DNA from: Chloroflexota bacterium
Lineage (GTDB): Bacteria > Chloroflexota > Dehalococcoidia > DSTF01 > RBG-16-68-14
Assembly: GCA_022565155.1 (NCBI GenBank)
Contig: JADFKB010000007.1
Location: forward strand, 1-61,062
DNA: 61,062 bases
Direction of reading: 5' to 3'
The stretch's first letter is position 1; each line of letters starts with the position of its first letter. This document shows positions 40,947 through 49,838 of the stretch, piece after piece. The notes under the pieces were generated by a model, which was not told the origin of the DNA, did no database searches, and saw only the letters and a program-made list of their open reading frames with translations. A program made the translations under genes and the position numbers.

Positions 40947-41788
40947 GGCGCGGGAAGGCGGAGCAGGTCACGGACGTTCTCGCCTTCGATCAGCCGTCGC
41001 GCGGTTTCGTCGAGCGGAACGTCGCGCAGCTCCTTCAGGGCGCGCTCCTGGGGGATGAGCGGGAAGTCGCTGCCGAAGATGATCTTGTCCGCGCCGATGA
41101 GGTCGATGACACGAGCATAGATCTCCGGGCTGTAGATGAAGCCTGTCGCCGCTGTATCGAAGTAGGTGCGGTCGAGCGCCGAGCGCATCTCCGGCATCAG
41201 CGCGTAGAACGGCAGCCCGCCGCCCCAATGCGCGGCGATGACGGCAACGCCCGGGAAGTCGCTGACGAAGCGGCCAAGCTGGTCTACCGGCAGCCCGGTC
41301 TTGCCGGGATAGACGTGGCCCACGGGTTCGCTGGCGTGGAAGAGCACCGCTAGGTCGTAGGCGTCCGCGGCCCAGGCCAGCAGGTTAGCCTCGGGACTAT
41401 CGATCAGGCTGTAGCCCTGTTGCGCCGGCCGCAGCTCGCCCAGGCCGCGGGCGCCGCGAACGGCATAGCGCTTTAGATCGTCGCGCGCGTCGCCGTCCGC
41501 TGGCTGAATCGTGCAGAAGGGGATGATCCGGCCTCCGGATGCGCTCGCCACCTCCAGCAAGTACTCGCTGTGGCTACGGCAAAGCTCCGCGTCGCTCCAG
41601 CCGAAGCCGCAGGCGACGCTGGCATCGATACCCGCCCCGTCCATCGACGCCAGCAGTTCGTCTGCCGTCGCGATGCGCGCTTCGGGCCTGGAGTAGATCT
41701 CGCGGAAGCCGGCGTCGCGGCGCAGGTACTCGTCTCGCCGTTCGCCAACGTCTGGCGGAAAGATGTGGGTGTGGCCGTCGATGATCAC
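40943..41788 (-). CDS. amidohydrolase-2 family metal hydrolase
   Basis: I chose GTG 41788 (product VIIDGHTHIFPP...), which puts the metal-binding HTH near the N-terminus as in the family; TACCAT 6 bases upstream and no Shine-Dalgarno suggest a leaderless start. 281 residues. Metal and catalytic segments: IDGHTHIFP, LFHASEP (His), VIAAHWGGGLP (His) and IIFGSDFPLIP (Asp). This is the ACMSD/uracil-omega-like amidohydrolase_2 barrel, acting on C-C or C-N bonds of small organic acids. Substrate unknown. Co-transcribed with thpR. Confidence 0.85.
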   Translation of the reverse strand: MIIDGHTHIFPPDVGERRDEYLRRDAGFREIYSRPEARIATADELLASMDGAGIDASVACGFGWSDAELCRSHSEYLLEVASASGGRIIPFCTIQPADGDARDDLKRYAVRGARGLGELRPAQQGYSLIDSPEANLLAWAADAYDLAVLFHASEPVGHVYPGKTGLPVDQLGRFVSDFPGVAVIAAHWGGGLPFYALMPEMRSALDRTYFDTAATGFIYSPEIYARVIDLIGADKIIFGSDFPLIPQERALKELRDVPLDETARRLIEGENVRDLLRLPAP

Positions 41789-41880
41789 GGCGGTATGGTA
41801 ACGTATATCGCAGACTCTCCCCTCCCCGCCCGCCACAGGGTCGGGGGTGAAGGATCATGAGGCGGGAGAGCTGCTGACCA

Positions 41881-43101
41881 ATGGTAGAAGAGCGCAATTT
41901 GTTCTCTACTGCGACTACACATATCGTGCGAACCGGCCTCGTGCTGCTGGCGCTGGCGACCGCGATCGCTTGGCCAGACGAGAGTAGTCCAGCCGCAGCC
42001 AGCGCGCCCACCGCAACGACGCCGAACTTCAAGGTCGCGTTCATCGGCGATCAGAGCGTCGGCGCGAACGCCGCAGCGGTACTGAAGCTGATCGCAAACG
42101 AAGGCGCCGATATGGTGCTGCACCAGGGCGATCTGGGCTACGGCGACGAGACCGACCCCCAGCGCGCGATCGACTGGGACGCCCAGGTGACGGCTGCCCT
42201 GGGCGCGGACTTTCCCTACTTCGCCAGCATCGGCAACCATGATGTCGGCAACTGGTCTACGTACCAGCAGCTACTAGAAGACCGGCTGGCGCTCGTACTC
42301 GGCGCGAGTTGCACCGGCGACTACGGAGTAAAGGCCGCCTGCACCTATCAAGGCCTGTTCTTCATCCTCTCCGGCGTGGGTACTACGGGCACCGGCCACA
42401 CGACGTACATCACGGACGAACTGACGCAGGACACCTCGATCTGGCGCGTCTGCACCTGGCACAAGAACCAGAACGCGATGCAGGTGGGCTCCAAACCAGA
42501 CGAGGTCGGTTGGGACCCGTACGAGGCGTGCCGCGAAGGCGGCGCGATCGTCGCCACCGGCCACGAACACTCCTACTCGCGAACGAAGACGCTAACGAAC
42601 CTACAGTCGCAGTCTATCGACCAAGACTGGCCTTCCGCGAACACCTTGCGGGTTAGCAATGGCTCCACATTTGTGTTCGTCTCCGGCATCGCCGGCAGAA
42701 GCATCCGGGATCAGGATCGCTGCCTGCCGACGACGCCGCCCTACGGCTGCAACGGCGAGTGGGCGAGCATCGACACCTCCGATCAGGGTGCGACCTACGG
42801 CGCGCTCTTCATCGAGTTCAACGTCAACGGTGAACCCGATCTGGCGAACGGCTACTTCAAGAACATCTCCGGCGCCACCATCGATACGTTCACGGTACGG
42901 TCGCAGCTTGCAAAGCCGGTCGGCGGCGTGGCCGAGCAGCCTGGCGCCGCAGACGCGGACGCCGAGTTCGATGACGCTCGTTCTTCGGGCACGAATGCCG
43001 GCCCGCTGATCAGTATCGCCGCGGCAGCCTTGGCCGTCGCGCTGGGCGGAGCGGCGTGGCGTGTGCGGCGGCGGGCAGGGAGAAACAGCCATGAGGGCTA
43101 A
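41881..43101 (+). CDS. exported metallophosphoesterase with C-terminal membrane anchor
   Basis: 406 residues: N-terminal hydrophobic leader (VRTGLVLLALATAIAWP), a calcineurin-like domain with FIGDQ (first Asp), QGDLGYGDE, IGNHDVG, an HKNQN segment in place of the usual lone His, and TGHEHSYSR, then a C-terminal helix (ISIAAAALAVALGGAAW) with a basic tail. It should hydrolyse phosphate esters outside the cell. Cysteine pairs (CTGDYGVKAAC, CLPTTPPYGC) suggest disulfides, consistent with export. Monocistronic; its stop codon lies inside a palindrome. Confidence 0.85.
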   Translation: MVEERNLFSTATTHIVRTGLVLLALATAIAWPDESSPAAASAPTATTPNFKVAFIGDQSVGANAAAVLKLIANEGADMVLHQGDLGYGDETDPQRAIDWDAQVTAALGADFPYFASIGNHDVGNWSTYQQLLEDRLALVLGASCTGDYGVKAACTYQGLFFILSGVGTTGTGHTTYITDELTQDTSIWRVCTWHKNQNAMQVGSKPDEVGWDPYEACREGGAIVATGHEHSYSRTKTLTNLQSQSIDQDWPSANTLRVSNGSTFVFVSGIAGRSIRDQDRCLPTTPPYGCNGEWASIDTSDQGATYGALFIEFNVNGEPDLANGYFKNISGATIDTFTVRSQLAKPVGGVAEQPGAADADAEFDDARSSGTNAGPLISIAAAALAVALGGAAWRVRRRAGRNSHEG

Positions 43102-43109
43102 AGCCCTCA
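43092..43109. repeat. REP-like palindrome 1
   Basis: TGAGGGCT-AA-AGCCCTCA, perfect 8-bp arms, overlapping the stop codon of the metallophosphoesterase gene. With the next palindrome it fills the 69-base gap between two convergent genes and may act as a bidirectional terminator. Confidence 0.6.
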
Positions 43110-43141
43110 GCTTCCCTTGACGAGGAACCGATCGCCGGAAG

Positions 43142-43161
43142 CTGCGGGTTTCAACCCGCAG
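43142..43161. repeat. REP-like palindrome 2
   Basis: CTGCGGGTT-TC-AACCCGCAG, perfect 9-bp arms with a 2-base centre, 32 bases after palindrome 1. The pair resembles short dispersed palindromes seen in many environmental genomes. Confidence 0.6.
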
Positions 43162-43170
43162 GTCGGGAAG

Positions 43171-44088
43171 TCACACCCCCGCGTAGGAATGGAGCCCACT
43201 CACCCAGAGGTTGACGGCGAAGTAGCTGAAGAGGACAGCGCCGAAGCCCGCGACGAGCAGCCACGCCGCACCGCGCCCCTTCCAGCCGCGCAAGTTGTGC
43301 GCGTGCAGATAGCCCGCGTAGATCAGCCAGGTCACCAGCGCCGACGTTTCTTTGGGGTCCCAGCCCCAGTAGCGGCCCCACGCCGAGTACGCCCAGTAGG
43401 CGCCCAGAGCGATACCTAAGGTCAGCATCGGGAAGCCAAGCAGGACGGAGCGGTTCGCCACCTCCTCCAACGTCTCGCCGGAGGGCAGCCGGGCGAAGCG
43501 CCGCTTACCGCCGCCCTGCACAAGATAGAGCACCGCCGCGCCGAACGAGACGGAGAGCGCCGCATACGAGAGCACCATCGTCGTCACGTGGGCGCCGAGA
43601 ATGCGGCTGGACTGGAGCGCCGGCACGAGCGGCTTCACGTCCGACGGAAAGTAGATCAGCGAGACGGCGAACATGCCCAACGCGACAGGCAGCACAACCG
43701 CGCCAATGACGCGGCCCGCAGGCCAGTCGTCGGCGTCTCGGCGGGTACGCAGCTCGAACAGCGCATAGAAGAGGATGATCGCCCAACCGAACGCGACCGT
43801 AAACTCCCACATGTTGGAGAGCGGCGGACGGCCACCGGCGACCCAGCGCGCAGCCAGCGATGCCGAGAGCGCGAGCAGCGCCAGCCAGGTGTTCGCGCTC
43901 GCGGCCGGACCGAGCCAACCCGGCGCTTGACTCGGCGCGGCAAGCGTCATCGTCGCGCCGGTATCCGTCGCTGCGGTGCGATACGCGAGGCGCGGCCAGA
44001 GCGGCAGCGCCAGGTAGCAGATCGAAGCGATCGCGGTGAGGGCGAAGCCGAGAATGAAGGCGCTGTACGAAAACTGCTCAGCGTCCAT
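43171..44088 (-). CDS. ccsB: cytochrome c biogenesis protein CcsB/ResC-type (CcsA family)
   Basis: 305 residues, about eight hydrophobic helices. The heme-handling WWD-like segment is WGRYWGWDPKETSALVTWLIYAGYLH (about residues 240-265), with flanking histidines in GAHVTTMVLSYAALSVSFG and HAHNLRGW. This family delivers heme to apocytochrome c outside the membrane in System II, normally with ResB/Ccs1, which is not in the window. Its ATG overlaps the stop of the PIG-L gene (TGATG), making it the last gene of a four-gene operon. Confidence 0.93.
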   Translation of the reverse strand: MDAEQFSYSAFILGFALTAIASICYLALPLWPRLAYRTAATDTGATMTLAAPSQAPGWLGPAASANTWLALLALSASLAARWVAGGRPPLSNMWEFTVAFGWAIILFYALFELRTRRDADDWPAGRVIGAVVLPVALGMFAVSLIYFPSDVKPLVPALQSSRILGAHVTTMVLSYAALSVSFGAAVLYLVQGGGKRRFARLPSGETLEEVANRSVLLGFPMLTLGIALGAYWAYSAWGRYWGWDPKETSALVTWLIYAGYLHAHNLRGWKGRGAAWLLVAGFGAVLFSYFAVNLWVSGLHSYAGV

Positions 44089-44903
44089 CAGCTCTGAGCA
44101 GACGTCGACTGTTCCGTCTTCTTCTCCGGCGGCTGTTGCGGGCGGTTAGATCGACGGATTGTGACGCGCTTGAACGATTCGACGATGCGTCCCCGCTGCG
44201 ACGCCTGCATGCGATCCATCCACCGCTTCTTGACTTCTTCCGGCGTGCCGCCGATCTGGCTGCGGTGGCAGAGGATCGCCTCCATCTTCGTGTCGACGTG
44301 GGCGCCGATGTCGACCTGATAGTCGGCGTCTTCCGCCCCGGCCAATAGCATCTCGTTCACCTGGTGCGCGTCCAGCCCTTCCTCTCTGTCCTGCGGGTAG
44401 TAGAGGTGGTCGCGCACAGCCGGGTAGACGGCATCGCGTACGGCGATGCCGACGGCGCGGTGGTCGGCGTGGTTGAAGCCGGCACGAAAGCCGTCCCAGG
44501 TGATGACCACGTCCGGCCGGTACTGGCGCAGCAGCCGGACAACCTCGCCACGCAGCTCAATGCTGGGCTGGAGGTACCCGTCCGGGTGGCCGAGGAAGAT
44601 CACCCGCTTCACGCCCAGCACCTCGCACGCCTCACGCTGCTCCTGCTCCCTGAGCGCGGCCAGCTCCTGCTGGCTGAGCGCCTCGTCGTGCGTGCCTTTG
44701 TCGCCGCTGGTGGCGAGGACGTAGTAGACCGTCCAGCCCTGCGCGCACCACTTGGCGACGGTACCGCCGCAGAGAAACTCGGCGTCGTCCGGGTGAGCGA
44801 CGATCACCATCGCCGTCAGCGGGCCGTCTTTCCCGATCTCTTCGCTGGGAGCGGGGCCGTTACTGAGGGGCCAGAGGTTGCGCAGGCGGTCGAGCACGGC
44901 CAT
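44088..44903 (-). CDS. PIG-L (GlcNAc-type) deacetylase
   Basis: 271 residues. Zinc-site motif VIVAHPDDAEFLCGG (about residues 33-47), a GDKGTHDEAL loop, VITWDGFRAGFNHADHRAVG (second His ligand and catalytic residues) and HVDTKMEAILCHRSQI complete the PIG-L fold. Members deacetylate GlcNAc-inositol (MshB), GlcNAc-malate (BshB) or other amino sugars. It lies 2 bases behind an MshA-like glycosyltransferase, which supports a substrate made by that enzyme. The C-terminus is basic and Gln/Pro-rich. Confidence 0.88.
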   Translation of the reverse strand: MAVLDRLRNLWPLSNGPAPSEEIGKDGPLTAMVIVAHPDDAEFLCGGTVAKWCAQGWTVYYVLATSGDKGTHDEALSQQELAALREQEQREACEVLGVKRVIFLGHPDGYLQPSIELRGEVVRLLRQYRPDVVITWDGFRAGFNHADHRAVGIAVRDAVYPAVRDHLYYPQDREEGLDAHQVNEMLLAGAEDADYQVDIGAHVDTKMEAILCHRSQIGGTPEEVKKRWMDRMQASQRGRIVESFKRVTIRRSNRPQQPPEKKTEQSTSAQS

Positions 44904-44905
44904 CG

Positions 44906-46174
44906 TTAGTTGCGGAAGGCGACCGCGCCGCGCGCCGGAGCGCCCTCGATTACTTCGCCGTAGATGCCGAGCACGGCTTCCGCAACGTTGCCCCAGCGGA
45001 AGCGCTCGACCTCCTTACGGGCAGTCTCGCCAAACGCACGGCGTAGCTCGTCGTTTCCCAACAGCAGCTCCAGCCGCTCGGCGAACGGCTCCGGGCAGCG
45101 CCAGGGGATGAGGTAGCCGGTCTCACCGTCGCGGACGGCGACCGAGAGGCCGCCAACACGCGAGGCGACGACGGGCGTGCCGCAGGCCATCGCTTCCAGC
45201 GCGACGAGCCCGAAGCTCTCGTAGAAGGACGGCACGACGCAGATGTCGGCGGCGCTGTAGAAGAGCGGCAGCCGCTCGTGATCGACAGCGCCCAGGAAGC
45301 TGACGCGCTCGGCGATGCCGAGCTCTGCCGCCAGGTCGCGCAGGTGCGCCATCTCGCCGGCGCGGGCGTTGCGGTCGCCGCCGATGACGAGGACGAAGCA
45401 GTCGGACTCGGACTCGAGCTGCGCGGCCGCGCCGAGCAGAATATCGACGCCCTTTAGCGGCTCGATCCGACCGACGAAGAGCAGGATCTGGTCGTCATCG
45501 CTGAGGCCGAGCTGCTTCCGCGCCTCGTCCTTGTCGATCGGCTGGAACATGCCGAGGTTAACGCCGCAGGGGACGACGGCGATGCGGTTCGCGTCCGCAT
45601 CGTAGTAGCGGACGAGCAGCTCCCGCTCGTTGCGGCTGGCGACGACGATACGATCGGCCTGGCGCGCGATCGCCCGCTCCGCCGCGATGCGCGGCTCCGG
45701 CTCCCGTTCGCTGATGCGGGAGCGCGCCTTCACTTCGCCGAGCGTGTGGAACATCGCGATGTGCGGCACACCCCAGCGCGCCTTCAACCGTTCGCCGGCG
45801 ACGCCGGAGAGCCAGTAGTGGCTATGCAGCACATCGTAGGTAGCGCCTTCCCGATCAGCGAAGGCGGCGACGCCCGCTTCGAAAGCATCGACGTGGGCCG
45901 CGAGCGCGTCCTTCTCCACATAGCGGGCCGGGCCGGCATCGATATGCACCACGCGCGCGCCCGAAGCCGCATCGTCGCCTGAAGGAGCATCGCTGATCGA
46001 TACCGTCTCGGGATCATCAGGGTTGGTACGCCGGGTGAAGATGTCGACGGTATGGCCGCGCTCCGCTAGCTCGCGGGCCAGCTCCAGTACGTAGACGTTG
46101 AGGCCGCCGGTCTCAGCGCCGCCCAGCGGCGCCAGCGGCGATGTGTGGTAGCTCAGGACTGCGATGCGGTACAT
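44906..46174 (-). CDS. MshA-like glycosyltransferase (GT4)
   Basis: 422 residues, GT-B fold. N-terminal loop LGGAETGGLNVYVLELARELAERGH matches MshA and sucrose-phosphate-synthase-like enzymes; the middle has VLHSHYWLSG and VPHIAMFHTLGEVK; the C-terminal UDP-sugar site has LLFVGRIEPLKGVDILL and VVPSFYESFGLVALEAMACGTPVVAS (E-x7-E). The best-known homologue joins GlcNAc to inositol phosphate as the first step of mycothiol synthesis; bacillithiol BshA is similar. Next to a PIG-L deacetylase this supports a glycosylated-thiol or amino-sugar glycoside pathway, though exopolysaccharide synthesis is an alternative. Confidence 0.85.
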   Translation of the reverse strand: MYRIAVLSYHTSPLAPLGGAETGGLNVYVLELARELAERGHTVDIFTRRTNPDDPETVSISDAPSGDDAASGARVVHIDAGPARYVEKDALAAHVDAFEAGVAAFADREGATYDVLHSHYWLSGVAGERLKARWGVPHIAMFHTLGEVKARSRISEREPEPRIAAERAIARQADRIVVASRNERELLVRYYDADANRIAVVPCGVNLGMFQPIDKDEARKQLGLSDDDQILLFVGRIEPLKGVDILLGAAAQLESESDCFVLVIGGDRNARAGEMAHLRDLAAELGIAERVSFLGAVDHERLPLFYSAADICVVPSFYESFGLVALEAMACGTPVVASRVGGLSVAVRDGETGYLIPWRCPEPFAERLELLLGNDELRRAFGETARKEVERFRWGNVAEAVLGIYGEVIEGAPARGAVAFRN

Positions 46175-46191
46175 AGGCTGTGCAATAGAGA

Positions 46192-47169
46192 CTACGCGCG
46201 CGTGATGACGCAGCGGTAGATCGTCTGGTCTTGCCCCCCTAGCTTGTACTTGTAGGACTCATCCCCGCGTAGCATATCGACGCAGTGCCGCCCCGATTCG
46301 ATCGCGTCTTGCAGACAGAACGCCTTGGAGACGACGCCGGCCGACATGGCCGCGTACTCCGGATCGTAGCCGCTATTGTACATGAAGAGCTGCCCGCCCT
46401 GATCGAAGCAGAGCACCGACGCGACGGGCGTCGCGTCGAGTTCGAGCTCGTACAGTCTCACCAGGCCGTGGTGCGCCAGCGCCTGCGTCGCCTTATGAAA
46501 GAAGAGCCCCATCTGCTCCGAGAGAAAGTCGGCCTTGTCGGTACGACTCTCCACCATGAAGCGCAAGAGAATCGGCAGGTGCGCCTCCACGTCCTGCGGC
46601 GAGGTGTACGTGTGCAGCTCCAGTTCGCCGGCGCCCTGCATCTTGCGTATCTTGCGACGTAGTTCGTGGCGGTCCTTCTTGGACAAGCCGGAGAGAAAGC
46701 CTTCCCAGCTTGCCGGCAGCGTTATGCGCGGCGCGACGGCCTCGTCCTGCCGCTCGCACGAGAGGCCGGCGGCCTCAGCGGCCGCTGGTAGGTCTGCGAG
46801 CGTCGCTGACCCGTCGCGCAAGCCGCGCAGTTCGATCTTCGACCACTCTTCGTCAACCAACGTTGCCAGCAAGGCGGAGAAGACATCGCGTCCGCGGCCC
46901 GGCGCGACGATGAAGTCCATGTAATCGCAGATCGAGTAGTGGCCGATGAACGACAGCGTGTCGCCGTCTCGCAGCAGCGGCGCGACGCCGGTGAGCGTAT
47001 CGCCGTCGCGGACGGCGTAGAGGAGCAGGTCGCGATCGCCCTGGAACTCATCCAGCCAGACCTGCTGCCAGGCGGGGTGGAGGAACGGCACCGGCTCCGG
47101 CTGCTGTTCGAGTAGCTGCGCCCAGTCATCCTTGAGCGCGGCCATCTCTTCTCTGTGAACGGTATGCAC
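46192..47169 (-). CDS. GNAT-fold acyltransferase (CelD/FemAB-like)
   Basis: 325 residues, double-GNAT layout of the Acetyltransf_6/CelD family. Visible segments are PFLHPAWQQVWLDEFQGD, a basic helix LSKKDRHELRRKIRKMQ that is the family hallmark, ATPVASVLCFDQGGQLFMYNSGYDPEYAAMSAG and MLRGDESYKYKLGG. Family members transfer acyl or aminoacyl groups to sugars or peptides. It starts the operon, 17 bases ahead of the glycosyltransferase. MshD of the mycothiol pathway is also a tandem GNAT, but is a different subfamily, so equivalence is not shown. Confidence 0.8.
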   Translation of the reverse strand: MHTVHREEMAALKDDWAQLLEQQPEPVPFLHPAWQQVWLDEFQGDRDLLLYAVRDGDTLTGVAPLLRDGDTLSFIGHYSICDYMDFIVAPGRGRDVFSALLATLVDEEWSKIELRGLRDGSATLADLPAAAEAAGLSCERQDEAVAPRITLPASWEGFLSGLSKKDRHELRRKIRKMQGAGELELHTYTSPQDVEAHLPILLRFMVESRTDKADFLSEQMGLFFHKATQALAHHGLVRLYELELDATPVASVLCFDQGGQLFMYNSGYDPEYAAMSAGVVSKAFCLQDAIESGRHCVDMLRGDESYKYKLGGQDQTIYRCVITRA

Positions 47170-47298
47170 GATCAGTTAGCTCCCCTACCGCTCCATCATC
47201 ATAGATTACCCCTGGCTGTTACGTAATGTCTGTCACCAAGACGTGATTACGATCAGTCTAGCAATCTGAGAGGAACGCGGGCAAGAACGGGTAGAGTA

Positions 47299-48864
47299 CT
47301 ACTCGTTTGCCGCCTCGCTGTGCTGTTTGCGCAGCTCCGTCTTCAGCAGCTTGCCCAGGGGACTACGCGGCAGCTCATCGACGTAGGCGACGTAGGCCGG
47401 CGCCTTGTAGCTGGCGAGCTGCTCCTTGCAGTGCGCGACGATCTCATCGAACGACGGCTTGGCGTCGCCGGCCGGCACGAGGATCGCCTTCACGACCTCG
47501 CCCCACTCGACGTCGGAGACGCCGATGACGGCGGCCTCCGCGATCTGCGGGTGCGCTTCCAGCACGTCCTCAATCTCGCCGGTGGAGATGTTCTCGCCGC
47601 CGCGGATGATCAGGTCCTTCTTGCGGCCGGTGATGAAGAGGTAGCCGTCCTCATCGAGATAGCCGATGTCGCCGGTGTGGAGCCAGCCGTCGACGATCGC
47701 CTCGGCGGTCTCGTCCGCCTGCTTGTGGTACTCGCGCATGATGCGCGAGCCGCTGACGCAGATCTCGCCCTCTTCGCCGGCGGCCAGCGCTTCGTTCTGC
47801 TCGTTCATGATCGCGACATCGATATCGTCCATCGCCCGGCCGACGGAGCGCAACCGGCGCAGCTTCGCCTCTCGTTCCGGCCCTTCCTCTTTCGGGATGT
47901 CATGGTCCTCCGGACCGAGATAGGTCAGCGTCGAAGTGCTCTCCGTCTGGCCATAGGCGTTCATCAGCCCGCAGTCGAAGGCGTCGACGGCGTTACTGAC
48001 CACCTCGTACGGCATCGGCGCGGCGCCGTAGGTGATCAGCTTCAGCGAGCTGAGATCGTACTGGTCGAATCGTTCGTGCTCCATGACACGCTTGAGCATC
48101 GTCGGCACGACGAAGCTGTGGGTGACGCCGTGGTCCTGGACGGCGTCCAGCCAGCCATCCGGGCTGAACTGGGGCAGGATCGACAGCGTGCGGCCGCCCC
48201 AGATGCTGGACATGATCGCCGTCGCGCCCGCGACGTGGTAGATCGGCACGGAGAGCAGCGTCACGTCCGGTTCGGTTGCGGGATCGGCCGGGTTCATCGT
48301 GTTCGTCACGTAGACGGAGAGCGTGAGGTAGGTGAGGACGACGCCCTTCGGCAGCGCCGTAGTGCCGCTGGTGTAGATCAAGATCGTCGGATCGTTATCG
48401 TCGATCTCGACGAACACCTCGTCCTCAGACGAGTCCGCCAGCAGCTTGCCGTAGTTACGCATGCCTTCCGGCTCGGACTCGTAGCAGACGTACTCCTTGA
48501 CGCCGCCAAACTTGGGGCGGAGGCCGGCGACGAGATCGAGGTAGCGTTCGCCGACGAAGAGCAGTTGCACCTCGGAGGCGTTGACCATGTGGTCGAGCTC
48601 TTCGTGCTTCGCGCGATAGTTGAGCGGCACGAACGTCGCGCCGACCTTGGCGCAGGCGTAGTACGTCTCGACGTACTCCGGCGAGTTCATCGCCATGACG
48701 CCGACCGCGCTGCCGCGCTGGACGCCGAGCGATTGCAGCCCGTTGGCGAGCCGATTCACCCGCGCGGCCATCTCCGCGTAGGTGCGGCGGGTATCGCCGC
48801 AGACCAGCGCCAGGCGGTCCGGCACCATCATGGAGCTAATCGTCAGGAACTCAGCAGTATTCAT
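47299..48864 (-). CDS. acyl-CoA synthetase (AMP-forming)
   Basis: 521 residues of the ANL superfamily. Core motifs are ILIYTSGTTALPKGVVLTY (P-loop, about residues 164-182), LMNAYGQTESTS (A5), GWLHTGDIGYLDEDGYLFITGRKKDLIIRGGENIS (A7-A8 hinge, cited in part) and SPLGKLLKTELR (A10 lysine). It activates a fatty or carboxylic acid to the CoA thioester for beta-oxidation. Two enoyl-CoA hydratases lie nearby on the same strand. The carboxylic acid used cannot be told. Confidence 0.93.
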   Translation of the reverse strand: MNTAEFLTISSMMVPDRLALVCGDTRRTYAEMAARVNRLANGLQSLGVQRGSAVGVMAMNSPEYVETYYACAKVGATFVPLNYRAKHEELDHMVNASEVQLLFVGERYLDLVAGLRPKFGGVKEYVCYESEPEGMRNYGKLLADSSEDEVFVEIDDNDPTILIYTSGTTALPKGVVLTYLTLSVYVTNTMNPADPATEPDVTLLSVPIYHVAGATAIMSSIWGGRTLSILPQFSPDGWLDAVQDHGVTHSFVVPTMLKRVMEHERFDQYDLSSLKLITYGAAPMPYEVVSNAVDAFDCGLMNAYGQTESTSTLTYLGPEDHDIPKEEGPEREAKLRRLRSVGRAMDDIDVAIMNEQNEALAAGEEGEICVSGSRIMREYHKQADETAEAIVDGWLHTGDIGYLDEDGYLFITGRKKDLIIRGGENISTGEIEDVLEAHPQIAEAAVIGVSDVEWGEVVKAILVPAGDAKPSFDEIVAHCKEQLASYKAPAYVAYVDELPRSPLGKLLKTELRKQHSEAANE

Positions 48865-48962
48865 ACACCACCCCTTACGACGTTACGAACGTATCGCGCC
48901 CTAATCTAGCGCATCGAGTGCCGGTGGGGCAACGAGACGCGACAATTGTTACCCTGCGATAT

Positions 48963-49838
48963 ATGAGAAAGACTACTCTGTTCGACCGCGGCGTCGAGGC
49001 TCTTCGACTAGCACGGCCTGCTGCGCCGGAGTGCTATCCCTGTCCAATCTGTCTTCGTGGCTTTCCCGCCCCTAGTGGCCTAACTATCGACCATTTTCCA
49101 CCGCGATCCCAAGGCGGAAAGAGCGTGGTGCTGACCTGCTCTGAATGCAACAGCCGAGCCGGCCACGAACTCGATGCAGACATGCAACCAGCAGAGTCGC
49201 TCTATGAGTTTGCTGCTGGGGTGATGTCCAATCCGGTTCGCGGTCAAATCACCATCGACGGTCATACACTGAACGCCGACATACTTGCCACCGGCGGAAA
49301 CATTACCGTCGGTGGGATATCTGAGTTGAATGATCCTGACGTGACGCGTGCCGTGACCGAAAGACTGGAGAATAGGAGCAGTGCAGGCACGTGGAACGAT
49401 TTCGAGATCAAACTGTCATTTGGGAAGCATAAGCGGGAAGACGCGCTTGCAGCCTGGCTACGTTCAGCCTACTTAGCCATCTTCTCCGCCTGGGGGTTCA
49501 CTTACATCCTCAGAACACAATTGGATGCGGTCCGAGAACAAATACGCGATCCGGATTCTCAAGCTCTTAGAGTGTTCGGATTCACCATGCAGAAGCCGGA
49601 ATATGATGAGCCCCACATCAGCTTGATCAAACGCCCAGAACCACTAGCCGGGCACCTGGCTGTCATTATGGGCCGACAGGTTGTCTATCTACCTGGTTTC
49701 CACAGTAATGATCTGTACCGTGAACTAGCTCGTGAAGCTGACACAGGGTTGGATGCACTAATGTCCGGAGACAAAGAGGTGATCTGGCCTAAACAGCCAC
49801 GATACGAGCTAGACTTTGCTCTGTCGCGCGGCGACTAG
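48963..49838 (+). CDS. HNH endonuclease domain protein
   Basis: 291 residues from ATG 48963; a GTG at 48918 in frame is an alternative, and neither has a good ribosome site (TACCCT lies 7 bases before the ATG). Near the N-terminus CPICLRGF (zinc pair), LTIDHFPPRSQGGKSVV (the DH of the nuclease core) and LTCSECNSRAGH (second zinc pair) form an HNH_5-like module. The remaining 220 residues are unfamiliar. GC content and codon use are visibly lower than in the flanking genes, so it was probably acquired. The 3' end overlaps the convergent hydratase gene by 30 bases. Could be a solitary defence nuclease. Confidence 0.75.
   Translation: MRKTTLFDRGVEALRLARPAAPECYPCPICLRGFPAPSGLTIDHFPPRSQGGKSVVLTCSECNSRAGHELDADMQPAESLYEFAAGVMSNPVRGQITIDGHTLNADILATGGNITVGGISELNDPDVTRAVTERLENRSSAGTWNDFEIKLSFGKHKREDALAAWLRSAYLAIFSAWGFTYILRTQLDAVREQIRDPDSQALRVFGFTMQKPEYDEPHISLIKRPEPLAGHLAVIMGRQVVYLPGFHSNDLYRELAREADTGLDALMSGDKEVIWPKQPRYELDFALSRGD

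Noticed and set aside
47320-48909. 529-codon plus-strand open frame opposite the acyl-CoA synthetase
   Set aside because: Antisense artefact of high GC3; the minus strand has all ANL superfamily motifs.
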